A DNA stretch of 64,000 nucleotides from an uncultured Caulobacterales bacterium (GTDB lineage Bacteria; Pseudomonadota; Alphaproteobacteria; Caulobacterales; Caulobacteraceae): assembly GCA_903862425.1 (NCBI GenBank), contig CAIOYC010000008.1:248001-312000 (forward strand). Reading direction: 5' to 3'. Both the position numbers and the translations under genes were made by a program. Below the pieces are notes generated by a model that was not told the origin of the DNA, did no database searches, and was given only the letters and a program-made list of their open reading frames with translations. Position 1 is the first letter of the stretch. Each line of letters starts with the position of its first letter. Positions 54,137 to 61,644 of this stretch are shown here, piece by piece.

Positions 54137-55708
54137 ATGTGGCGTGTTAAGCCACTCGATCAAATCCTGGCCACGGCCGAAAAGAAATCCCTGCACCGCT
54201 CGCTGGGTCCCATTCAACTGACCCTGCTGGGCATCGGTGCCGTTATCGGCACCGGCATCTTCGTGCTCACCGCCACCGCTGCCCAGAAGGCCGGGCCGGG
54301 CATGATGGTCTCCTTCATGATCGCCGGACTGGTCTGCGCCGTTGCGGCGCTGTGCTACTCCGAGCTGGCCTCGATGGTACCGGTCGCAGGCTCGGCCTAC
54401 ACCTACTCCTATGCCGTGATGGGCGAACTGGTGGCCTGGCTGGTCGGCTGGGCCCTGATCCTGGAATACGCCCTGGGCGCCAGCGCGGTCGCCGTGGGTT
54501 GGTCCGGTCACATAACCGGCTTCCTCGACGCGGTCGGGCTGCACCTTCCCCACGCACTGACAGTAGGACCGCCGATCTCCATCGGCTTCGTCCACGGCGG
54601 CGAGATTGGCGGCGTACTGAACCTTCCGGCCGTATTGATCACCGCCGCCGTGACGGCCCTGCTAATCCTTGGGACCAAGGAGAGCGCTACGGTGAACGCC
54701 GTGCTGGTCGGCATCAAGATTACGGCCCTTACGCTGTTCGTAATCATCACTTTGCCGCTGGTTTCCGGCCATATGAGCAACTTCCACCCCTTCACCCCGC
54801 GAGGCTGGGGCAACCCGCTCGATTCGACCGGGACTGGCGTACTGGGCGCAGCAGCCTCGATCTTCTTCGCCTATGTAGGCTTCGACGCGGTTTCGACCGC
54901 CGCTGAGGAAACGAAGAACCCGCAGCGCAATGTGCCCATCGGGTTGATCGCCAGCCTGGCCATCTGCACCGTCTTTTACCTTCTGGTGGCAGGCGGCGCG
55001 ATCGGAGCCTTCGGCGCCCAGCCGCTGATCGACGCGGTCACCGGCAAGTTTTTCGCTGACGGTTCGCCGGAGCTCTATGCCAGCGCCGCCTGCACCGGGG
55101 CCCACGCGCCGCTGGTCTGCTCCAAGGAGGCCCTTGCCCACGTGTTGCGCGAGGTGGGCCAACCCTTTTTCGGCAACCTGCTCGGTCTTGCCGCCACCAT
55201 CGCACTGCCTTCCGTGGTTCTGCTGATGATGTATGGCCAGACCCGGATCTTCTTCGTCATGGCGCGTGACGGACTTCTGCCGAAGGGTCTCAGCGCGGTG
55301 CACCCCAAGTTCCACACCCCCTGGATTATCACCCTCGTCACGGGCGTGATCGTGGCCATCGCCGCCGCCTTCCTTCCCGTGGGATCTCTGGCTGACTATT
55401 CCAATGCCGGCACGTTGTTCGCCTTCGCGGCAGTTTCGGTAGGGGTGATGATCCTGCGCTTCACCGACAAGAACCGCGTGCGCCCCTTCAAGACGCCGTT
55501 GCTGTTCGTGGTAGCCCCCGTCTCCATCATCGGCTGCCTGCTGTTGTTCTTCAGTCTGGGCATGGAGTCCAAATTGGTCTTTGTCGGCTGGACCGCGATT
55601 GGGCTCGTTCTCTACTTCGCCTACGGCTTCTGGAAGTCGAACGTCCGCCACGGCATCGTCGATGACGTGGATCTCGACGACGGCGCCGGCGGCCTGCCGC
55701 CGAGCTAG
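54137..55708 (+). CDS. APC-family amino acid permease
   Basis: A 523-residue transporter with about 12-14 helices. The unwound helix 1 substrate motif GIGAVIGTGIFVLTA and the helix 6 region FFAYVGFDAVSTAAEETKNPQRN place it in the cationic amino acid transporter branch of the APC superfamily. It has a hydrophilic insert with cysteines near residue 320. The ATG at 54137 follows a good AGGGGGA ribosome-binding site; the frame is open to 54062. The amino acid taken up is not predictable. Confidence 0.92.
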   Translation: MWRVKPLDQILATAEKKSLHRSLGPIQLTLLGIGAVIGTGIFVLTATAAQKAGPGMMVSFMIAGLVCAVAALCYSELASMVPVAGSAYTYSYAVMGELVAWLVGWALILEYALGASAVAVGWSGHITGFLDAVGLHLPHALTVGPPISIGFVHGGEIGGVLNLPAVLITAAVTALLILGTKESATVNAVLVGIKITALTLFVIITLPLVSGHMSNFHPFTPRGWGNPLDSTGTGVLGAAASIFFAYVGFDAVSTAAEETKNPQRNVPIGLIASLAICTVFYLLVAGGAIGAFGAQPLIDAVTGKFFADGSPELYASAACTGAHAPLVCSKEALAHVLREVGQPFFGNLLGLAATIALPSVVLLMMYGQTRIFFVMARDGLLPKGLSAVHPKFHTPWIITLVTGVIVAIAAAFLPVGSLADYSNAGTLFAFAAVSVGVMILRFTDKNRVRPFKTPLLFVVAPVSIIGCLLLFFSLGMESKLVFVGWTAIGLVLYFAYGFWKSNVRHGIVDDVDLDDGAGGLPPS

Positions 55709-55797
55709 TCGACCGGACAATCACTCCAGAGCGGCGGCGATGCAGCCCTTGCGTCGCCGCCCTTGCCTTTTAAGCGGGGGCTTATCAGATCAGGTCC

Positions 55798-56481
55798 ATG
55801 ACCGAAGCCAACCCTGCCACCGCACCCATTCGCGCCATGGTCGCGCCCGTGACGCCGCTCCAGCAGAACTGCACCATCGTCTGGTGCACGGCGACCAACA
55901 AGGCGGCGATCATCGACCCCGGCGGCGAGGCGCCGCGACTGCTGAAGGCCATCGCCGACCAGGGCCTGACCTTGGAGAAGATCTGGGTCACTCACGGCCA
56001 TATGGACCATGCCGGCGGCGTCGCGGCGATGAAGGCGGCGACCGGCGCCGTCATCGAGGGGCCGCACAGGGACGACCAGTTCTGGATCGACCGTATCGAG
56101 GAATCGGGACGCCAGTACGGCATCCCGGACGCTAAGGTCTTCACCCCCGACCGCTGGCTGGAGGACGGCGATGTCGTGACCCTCGGCGAGACAAGCTTTT
56201 CCGTCCGCCATTGTCCGGGCCACACGCCGGGCCATGTGGTGTTTATCCACGAGGGCGCGCGCTTCGCCCAGGTGGGGGATGTACTGTTCAAGGGCTCAAT
56301 CGGCCGGACTGACTTCCCACGCGGCAATCACGCCGACCTCATCGCCGCCATCACCGGCAAACTCTGGCCCTTCGGCGACGATATCGCCTTCGTGCCCGGT
56401 CACGGACCCATGTCCACCTTCGGCGCCGAGCGAAAGACCAATCCTTTCGTGGCGGATGAAGTATTGAGCGCGGACGCGTAA
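55798..56481 (+). CDS. Metallo-beta-lactamase-fold hydrolase (glyoxalase II-like)
   Basis: A 227-residue protein with the metal site HGHMDHAGG (HxHxDH), a further His in CPGHTPGHVVF, an Asp in QVGDVLFKGSIGRTD and a final His in FVPGHGP. This is the small YcbL-type group, with possible glyoxalase II or related thioesterase activity. It lies 89 bases after the permease and 74 bases before the response regulator on the same strand, with no obvious functional link. Confidence 0.9.
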   Translation: MTEANPATAPIRAMVAPVTPLQQNCTIVWCTATNKAAIIDPGGEAPRLLKAIADQGLTLEKIWVTHGHMDHAGGVAAMKAATGAVIEGPHRDDQFWIDRIEESGRQYGIPDAKVFTPDRWLEDGDVVTLGETSFSVRHCPGHTPGHVVFIHEGARFAQVGDVLFKGSIGRTDFPRGNHADLIAAITGKLWPFGDDIAFVPGHGPMSTFGAERKTNPFVADEVLSADA

Positions 56482-56555
56482 GGCCAAGGCTGAGACGTAA
56501 ACGCGCAGCGACATTCTATTTCAATCCAGACATTGCTGCGCCATTGTCCTCTGCC

Positions 56556-57320
56556 ATGAGCCGACGCATGGGAACGCTTGCTGAAACCATCTCGCCTGTA
56601 GCCCAGGCTACGGCCCGCATCGTGGTCATCGACGACGATCCGGACATCCGCGAACTCGTCTCCGAGTTCCTGATCCGGCACGGCTTCGACGTGGAGGCCG
56701 CCGGCGACGCCGCAGGCTTGAACCGGGCGCTGGCGGCCGCGCCGACGGACCTGGTCATCCTCGATGTCATGCTACCCGGCGAGGACGGGCTGCACATCTG
56801 CCGCCGCCTGACCGGCTCGGACGGTCCCGCCGTCATCATGCTGTCCGCCATGGGTGAGGAAACGGACCGCATCATCGGGCTTGAGCTCGGCGCCGACGAT
56901 TATCTGCCCAAGCCCTGCAATCCGCGTGAGCTCCTGGCCCGCGTGCGCGCCGTGCTGCGTCGCCGGGGCGAACCGCGTCCGCAGGAGGGCGACCTCGGCG
57001 CCCAGTGCGAGTTCGCCGGCTGGCGCCTCGACCTCGTCCGGCGCGAGTTGAAGAGCCCTGATGGGGTCGTGGTCAACCTGTCGGGCGGAGAGTTTTCCTT
57101 GCTGCGCGCGCTCGTCGACCGGCCTGAGCGGGTCTTGACCCGCGACCAGCTGCTCGACCTTGCGCGGGGCCCGGACAGCGACGCTTATGATCGCGCCATC
57201 GACGTGCAGATCAGTCGCCTGCGCAAGAAGCTCGGCGATGGATCGGCCGGGGGCGGTGACCTGATCCGCACCGTGCGGAACGAAGGCTACATGTTCATGG
57301 CCAAGGTCCTGCGCCGGTGA
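56556..57320 (+). CDS. OmpR-family response regulator
   Basis: About 254 residues. A receiver domain (VVIDDDPDIRELV, phosphoacceptor D70 in LVILDVMLPGEDG, conserved Lys in YLPKPCNP) is joined to a winged-helix DNA-binding domain (GGEFSLLRALVDRPERVLTRDQLLDL, VQISRLRKKLGD, IRTVRNEGYMF). The start is uncertain: TTG 56544, ATG 56556 and ATG 56568 are all in frame and none has a strong ribosome-binding site. It pairs with the histidine kinase 13 bases downstream. Confidence 0.94.
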   Translation: MSRRMGTLAETISPVAQATARIVVIDDDPDIRELVSEFLIRHGFDVEAAGDAAGLNRALAAAPTDLVILDVMLPGEDGLHICRRLTGSDGPAVIMLSAMGEETDRIIGLELGADDYLPKPCNPRELLARVRAVLRRRGEPRPQEGDLGAQCEFAGWRLDLVRRELKSPDGVVVNLSGGEFSLLRALVDRPERVLTRDQLLDLARGPDSDAYDRAIDVQISRLRKKLGDGSAGGGDLIRTVRNEGYMFMAKVLRR

Positions 57321-57333
57321 CATACGAGGGGGC

Positions 57334-58746
57334 ATGAGGTTTTTTCGCCCCAGCGCGGTCCTTCGCGCGCCAGTCTTCGCTCAACTGATGGCCCTGGTCC
57401 TGGTCAGCCTCGTGGCGGCGCTGGCGATCAATGTGGCCATCGTCTTTCTATTGCCGCCGCCGGCGCCAGAAATGTACCCGGTTACGGAAGTCGCCGCCGC
57501 GCTAAAGGCTGGCGGCGCGCCGGTTCATTCGTCAAACCAGCACAGCTTTGCGGCGCACGTGAAAGGCGCCCCGGCCCCCTTCACACGCGGACGCCCCCGG
57601 TTCCGCGAAGCCGTCCTGGCGCGCAGCCTCGCAGGAAGCCTGAACGAACCCGTCGCAAAGGTCCGCGTGGTTCTGCTCGACCGTATCCCGGCCCCCAATG
57701 CTCGACGATTGACACGGGACGATAACATACGTCGGGCTGGTGCATCGCGCGCGCCGCCGTTCGATGGGCGCCTGCCTCCGCGCGGCTCGCTCCCTGCCAT
57801 GCAGGAAAACTTCATCTTCGCGCCGTTCGAGGCTTCGATCCAGCAGCCCGATGGCCAGTGGATGACCTTGCGGGTCGAAGAGTCCGGCCTGGTGAAGTCG
57901 TGGCAGACGCGGGTCCTGCTGTGCTTTGCGCTGAGCGCCTTGATCCTGATCCCCATCGTCTATCTGTTCGCGCGCCGCCTGGCTCGTCCCATCGCCGCTT
58001 TCGCCCAGGCCGCCGAACGACTGGGACGCGACCCAGGCGCACCGCCATTGGATCTTCAGGGGCCGGCGGAGGTCGAAACCGCCGCAACAGCGTTCAACGA
58101 AATGCAGGAGCGAATCCGCCGCTATGTGCAGGACCGAACCGCCATGGTCGGCGCCGTTGCACACGACATGCGCACGCCCCTCACTCGCGTGCGCTTTCGT
58201 ATCGAGGCGGCTCCCGAACCCCTGCGCTCGAAAATCATCGCCGACATCGACCAGATGGACGCCATGATCTCCTCCGCCATGGCCTTCGTGCGCGACGCCT
58301 CCGACCCTGTCGAACGGCGTAAGCTGGAGCTCGTCTCGCTGGTCGAGAGCGTCGCGGACGAAATGGCGGAGACAGGTCTCAGCGTCACGTCCGAGGGCGA
58401 CGGTCCGGTGGTGATCCACGGAGACCCGATCGGCCTGCGCCGACTGGTCACCAACCTTATCGACAACGCGGTCAAGTTCGCCGGCAGCGCCCATGCCCGC
58501 GTCTATGCCGAGGACGGCTCGGCCATTGTCGAGGTGGACGACGACGGACCGGGCGTGCCGGAAGGCGAGCGCGAAAAGTTATTCGAACCGTTCCAGCGCG
58601 GCGAGCCCTCACGTTCCCGGGCGACAGGCGGCACCGGCCTCGGCCTCGCCGTTGTACGCTCCGTGGCGCGTGGCCACGGCGGCGACGCCAGCCTGGAGAA
58701 CCGTGTCGGCGGCGGCCTTCGCGCCCGCGCCACCTTGCCGATGTAG
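57334..58746 (+). CDS. Sensor histidine kinase
   Basis: A 470-residue kinase with a membrane helix at about 18-41, a periplasmic domain of about 150 residues that is rich in Arg, Pro and Ala, and a second helix at about 194-214. A HAMP region follows, then the H-box AVAHDMRTPLTR (His277), N-box NLIDNAVKFA, G1 DDGPGVPEGER and G2 GTGLGLAVV. The periplasmic sensor domain is not of a class I recognise. It is cotranscribed with the response regulator before it and the EF-hand lipoprotein after it (11-base gap). Confidence 0.94.
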   Translation: MRFFRPSAVLRAPVFAQLMALVLVSLVAALAINVAIVFLLPPPAPEMYPVTEVAAALKAGGAPVHSSNQHSFAAHVKGAPAPFTRGRPRFREAVLARSLAGSLNEPVAKVRVVLLDRIPAPNARRLTRDDNIRRAGASRAPPFDGRLPPRGSLPAMQENFIFAPFEASIQQPDGQWMTLRVEESGLVKSWQTRVLLCFALSALILIPIVYLFARRLARPIAAFAQAAERLGRDPGAPPLDLQGPAEVETAATAFNEMQERIRRYVQDRTAMVGAVAHDMRTPLTRVRFRIEAAPEPLRSKIIADIDQMDAMISSAMAFVRDASDPVERRKLELVSLVESVADEMAETGLSVTSEGDGPVVIHGDPIGLRRLVTNLIDNAVKFAGSAHARVYAEDGSAIVEVDDDGPGVPEGEREKLFEPFQRGEPSRSRATGGTGLGLAVVRSVARGHGGDASLENRVGGGLRARATLPM

Positions 58747-58757
58747 AGGAGGACGGG

Positions 58758-59531
58758 ATGCATCGCCTGATCACCCTGTCCATGACGGGTCTGCTGGCCG
58801 TCGTGGCTGCCTGCGCCAGCGGCGACCAGGATCCCACCCGTTATCGCGAAATCGGTCGAGGCGGTTTCGGACGAGGCGGCGGCGGCGACGAACACGGACC
58901 GCGTCATGATGTGCTCAACACCTTCATCAGTCCTGCGGGCAAGCCTTACCGCAGCCAGCCCGGCCAGCCTTATCCGGTGGCGATCTGGTTCGCCGCCGCC
59001 GATATCGACCATGACGGTAGGCTGACGCCGGAAGAGTTCCGCAAAGACGCGGAGGAGTTCTTCCACGAACTGGACACCAACCACGACGGCGTCATCGACG
59101 GGTTCGAGGTGCAGGACTACGAGCAGAAGGTCGCCCCGGAAATACTGCCTAATATCGAGGGTCTTGCCGCTGGCGAAGGCATGGACCTGACCCTCGGCCA
59201 CAGGGGCGACCGGCAGAATGGCCCCGAGATCGGCGGCAATCGCGCCAACCGCAATGGCCGGGTTGTGGCCAGCGACCGACGTCCACAAGGCGCGGGTGTA
59301 TTCGGCCTTCTCAACGAGCCTGAGCCCGTAGCGGCGACCGACACCAGCTTCAACGGCAAGATCACGCTGCAGGAATTCGAGGCGGCAGCGGATCGCCGCT
59401 TCGCCATCCTCGACACCAAGAGGCTCGGTTATCTCACCTTGGCGGACTTACCCAAGACCCCTGCCCAAGAAGCTGCAGAACGCGAGGCTGCACGGCGGGC
59501 CAAGGGAGCGGCCAAAACCTCGCCGCGCTAA
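58758..59531 (+). CDS. EF-hand calcium-binding lipoprotein
   Basis: A 257-residue protein with a lipoprotein-like signal (VVAAC, C19) and up to four EF-hand loops. DIDHDGRLTPEEF and DTNHDGVIDGFEV look intact; DTSFNGKITLQEF has Asn instead of Asp at position 5; DTKRLGYLTLADL is degenerate. A Gly-rich stretch (residues 34-43) follows the lipid site and a Lys/Ala-rich tail ends the protein. It starts 11 bases after the histidine kinase, so it is probably part of that two-component operon and exposed to the periplasm. Its stop overlaps the next gene's stop on the other strand. Confidence 0.85.
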   Translation: MHRLITLSMTGLLAVVAACASGDQDPTRYREIGRGGFGRGGGGDEHGPRHDVLNTFISPAGKPYRSQPGQPYPVAIWFAAADIDHDGRLTPEEFRKDAEEFFHELDTNHDGVIDGFEVQDYEQKVAPEILPNIEGLAAGEGMDLTLGHRGDRQNGPEIGGNRANRNGRVVASDRRPQGAGVFGLLNEPEPVAATDTSFNGKITLQEFEAAADRRFAILDTKRLGYLTLADLPKTPAQEAAEREAARRAKGAAKTSPR

Positions 59532-59779
59532 CGGTCGAACTGGCGGACTAGGATCGCCCCCAGGACCAAGCCGGCGACGAAGGCTGATGCGGCAGAAACG
59601 CTGACCGAGAGGAAAGGCCGGGTCTGCACCGTGTCGCGGATCACATCGGTCTGATCCACGGCCCAGTCGCGGGCAGCGGCGGCGCGTTCCTCCACCTGAC
59701 GGCGAATTTCAGCGGTGCGAGCGGCGGCGTCCTCGAAGGCTTGCTGCGCGGCGGGACCGGCGTTGTCGAAGGCGTCCAT
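59528..59779 (-). CDS. DUF883/ElaB-like small membrane protein
   Basis: An 83-residue protein with a long amphipathic, Ala/Glu/Arg-rich N-terminal helix (residues 8-45) and a C-terminal membrane helix with GXXXG-like spacing (SVSVSAASAFVAGLVLGAILV). That is the layout of YqjD/ElaB/YgaM proteins, which in E. coli are stationary-phase inner-membrane ribosome-associated proteins. Its nearness to phyR fits a stress role, but no EcfG promoter could be confirmed in the 96-base upstream gap. Confidence 0.75.
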   Translation of the reverse strand: MDAFDNAGPAAQQAFEDAAARTAEIRRQVEERAAAARDWAVDQTDVIRDTVQTRPFLSVSVSAASAFVAGLVLGAILVRQFDR

Positions 59780-59875
59780 AGGGCTGGCTCCAGTTCAGAT
59801 CCTGGCTCGATAATACCTGAGCCGTACGCCGGTTCCTAACCTGAGCTATTCAGCCCAGACGGGGAACACGCAAGG

Positions 59876-60661
59876 CTATAGAGCCACTTGCGCGACCCCA
59901 GCCGCCTCGCGTGGAGAATGGAAAAACAGAGCCTGAGCCACCAGCGCCTTCACCGCCTCCTCGCGGAATGGCTTGGTGATCAGGAAGGCCGGCTCAGGAC
60001 GTTCTCCGGTGAGCAGGTGCTCCGGGAAGGCGGTGATGAAGATGACCGGCACGTCCATCTCCGCCAAAATGTCGTTGGCGGCATCGATGCCGTTGGAGCC
60101 GTCGGCGAGGCGAATGTCGGCGAGCACCAGGCCGGGCAGCTTGGCCTTGGCTAAACTCACCGCCTCGCTATGGGTCGAGGCGGCGCCGACCACATCGTGG
60201 CCGAGCTCGCGCACCAGGCGCGTGAGGTCAAGGGCAATGATGGGTTCGTCCTCGATGATCAACACGCGGGACGCCAGTTGTTGCTCGAGATCGCTCTGAG
60301 CGGCGGCGAGAATCGCCTCAAACTCGGCCTTATCAATCTGCAGCACCTTAGCGCCTTCTTCGGGCGGGAAGCCTTCCATGCCCGCCAGCAAAAGCGCCGC
60401 GCGGCGTTCCGGCGAAAGACCCTGCAAGCGGCTATCGGCAGGGGAATCGTCCGAGCCGCTCTTGCCATCCCAATTCCACACCTGATGCAGCACCCTGTAG
60501 AGGCCTACACGTAGTGGAAGCTCGGAATCTAGATTGAGCACGCCGCCGAGCAGGCCTTCGATAGCGTTGGAGACCAACGCGTCGCCCCGAGCCTGCGACC
60601 CGGTGAGTGCGCGGGCGTAACGACGCAGGTATGGCGCCTGTCGAACGATCTGTTTTGGCAT
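59876..60661 (-). CDS. phyR: General stress response regulator PhyR
   Basis: A 261-residue protein with the PhyR architecture. An N-terminal sigma-like (SL) domain (residues about 7-125, PYLRRYARALTGSQARGDALV and LSPERRAALLLAGMEGFPPEEGAKVL) is followed by a receiver domain from 131 (RVLIIEDEPIIALDL, phosphoacceptor D182 in LVLADIRLADGSNG, conserved Lys in FLITKPFRE). When phosphorylated, the SL domain mimics EcfG and captures the anti-sigma factor NepR, freeing EcfG. The ATG at 60661 gives the family N-terminus. Neither nepR nor ecfG lies beside it, unlike the arrangement I know from Caulobacter. A good EcfG-type promoter precedes it. Confidence 0.96.
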   Translation of the reverse strand: MPKQIVRQAPYLRRYARALTGSQARGDALVSNAIEGLLGGVLNLDSELPLRVGLYRVLHQVWNWDGKSGSDDSPADSRLQGLSPERRAALLLAGMEGFPPEEGAKVLQIDKAEFEAILAAAQSDLEQQLASRVLIIEDEPIIALDLTRLVRELGHDVVGAASTHSEAVSLAKAKLPGLVLADIRLADGSNGIDAANDILAEMDVPVIFITAFPEHLLTGERPEPAFLITKPFREEAVKALVAQALFFHSPREAAGVAQVAL

Positions 60662-60744
60662 ACCCGTTCCCCCGTCGTGCCGAACCGCGCCTGCGGTTTG
60701 GGCCACCCCCGACTCGGCGCGCCTGGAACGCGCCGTCGAACCAA

Positions 60745-60769
60745 AACGAGGTAGTCTGTTCAAGGTTCC
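60745..60769 (-). promoter_or_regulatory. EcfG-type (general stress sigma) promoter of phyR
   Basis: Read on the minus strand: -35 GGAAC (60769-60765, within GGAACCTTG), a 16-base spacer, then -10 CGTT (60748-60745, within CGTTTT). This fits the alphaproteobacterial EcfG consensus GGAAC-N16/17-CGTT exactly. It lies about 84 bases upstream of the phyR ATG and implies positive autoregulation of the stress pathway. Confidence 0.85.
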
Positions 60770-60986
60770 AGCCCTGTCCCCTGCAACCCGCAGGGAGCGG
60801 GTGAGGTGGATAGGTTTAATACAGTCACGGTGAGCAAGCGCCTGCGCGTTCCGACGCAGGGCATGCGTATGCTTCATACCGTGCACATGCACAGCTCATC
60901 CTCGTTCCGGTTTACATGTCTTGGCGCACCGGACCTTCGTCCGTTGGCGCTCATTGAAAAAGCTGAACCATGATCGAGCCTTGGCG

Positions 60987-61011
60987 GGAACCGCTCGTGC
61001 GAAGGTTGGTT
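60987..61011 (+). promoter_or_regulatory. Possible EcfG-type promoter of the KGG gene
   Basis: GGAAC (60987-60991), a 16-base spacer, then GGTT (61008-61011), one mismatch from the CGTT -10 element. It is 48 bases upstream of the start of a KGG stress protein, a class often controlled by EcfG. The mismatch keeps confidence moderate. Confidence 0.5.
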
Positions 61012-61058
61012 CTTAACGGCAACGGCGCCACAGCCCGGGTAAGAGGAGCAAGACCGCG

Positions 61059-61265
61059 ATGACCCCGCCTACCTCCGCCAGCGGAAAATCCAACAGAGGT
61101 TTCGCCTCGATGGATCCAGAGAAACAACGCGCTATCGCCCGCAAGGGCGGCGAAAGTGTACCCAACGAAAAACGAAGCTTTTCCCAGGATCGCAGCCTAG
61201 CAGCAGCAGCGGGCCGCAAGGGTGGTGAAGCGTCGCAAGGCGCGCGTAAGAAGCCCGATAACTGA
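61059..61265 (+). CDS. KGG-motif general stress protein (YciG-like)
   Basis: A 68-residue very hydrophilic protein with two KGG motifs: AIARKGGESVPNEKRSFSQD and AAGRKGGEASQG. This matches the stress-induced KGG repeat proteins (E. coli YciG, Bacillus GsiB relatives), which may protect cells in dehydration or stationary phase. The ATG at 61059 has a good GAGGAG ribosome-binding site; MDPEKQR at 61110 would be the shortest alternative. It is divergent from phyR, and both are probably in the general stress regulon. Confidence 0.88.
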   Translation: MTPPTSASGKSNRGFASMDPEKQRAIARKGGESVPNEKRSFSQDRSLAAAAGRKGGEASQGARKKPDN

Positions 61266-61297
61266 CCTGGCGGATAGCCGAACGCGTAGTGGGTGGG

Positions 61298-61501
61298 CTA
61301 CGCGCGGCGAGTGAGAATGGGTTTGCCGCGAACCACGACTGCTTTGGCGGGATTGAACAGATCGCCCCGAGTGTAGGCGTCGTCGAGCGCTTCCAATAGG
61401 CGATCCAGATCAGTCGGCATCGATTCCGCAGCAGGAGGTGCGAACCTGTTTTTCAATTCGTTACAAACCGGCGCGAACGCGGGCGAGTTGGAAGTGTCCA
61501 T
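61298..61501 (-). CDS. Hypothetical protein (about 67 aa)
   Basis: A minus-strand frame that stays open to 61609; ATG 61501 or ATG 61531 are the likelier starts, the former with an AGAAGAG-like ribosome-binding site. The C-terminal half (TDLDRLLEALDDAYTRGDLFNPAKAVVVRGKPILTRRA) looks protein-like, with a helix followed by a short basic strand. No family is recognised. The position between the KGG gene (convergent) and the histidine kinase does not hint at a role. Confidence 0.45.
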   Translation of the reverse strand: MDTSNSPAFAPVCNELKNRFAPPAAESMPTDLDRLLEALDDAYTRGDLFNPAKAVVVRGKPILTRRA

Positions 61502-61644
61502 GGACTCTTCTGAAAAGCTTCGCTTCCCCATCTCTATGACGGCCCCGGGTCCGAACGCAACCGTCCCTATTCTGGAGGGCGCCGAATCTTGATGCAAAAA
61601 ACGGTCCAAGCGCAGCTGTAGCCGTTGGGCGCCGAAGATTTGAG

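Larger units (their letters stand above)
60662..61058. other. 397-base intergenic region between phyR and the KGG gene
   Basis: This is the longest gene-free stretch in the window. It carries an EcfG-type promoter reading towards phyR (60745-60769), a possible one towards the KGG gene (60987-61011) and a short hairpin GCCTGCG/CGCAGGGC near 60840-60862. There is no tRNA or convincing ORF; a 36-codon frame at 60863 has no support. NepR, EcfG or PhyK-like genes are absent. Confidence 0.8.

Noticed and set aside
59780-59875. A GGAAC element upstream of the DUF883-like gene (minus strand) as an EcfG promoter
   Set aside because: GGAACC is present, but the bases 16-17 positions on read TATTA/ATTA, not CGTT, so the motif is incomplete.
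60863-60973. A 36-codon plus-strand frame in the phyR/KGG gap (starting MRMLHTVHMHSSSS)
   Set aside because: It has no convincing ribosome-binding site or known similarity, and it lies in a promoter region; chance frames of this length are expected.
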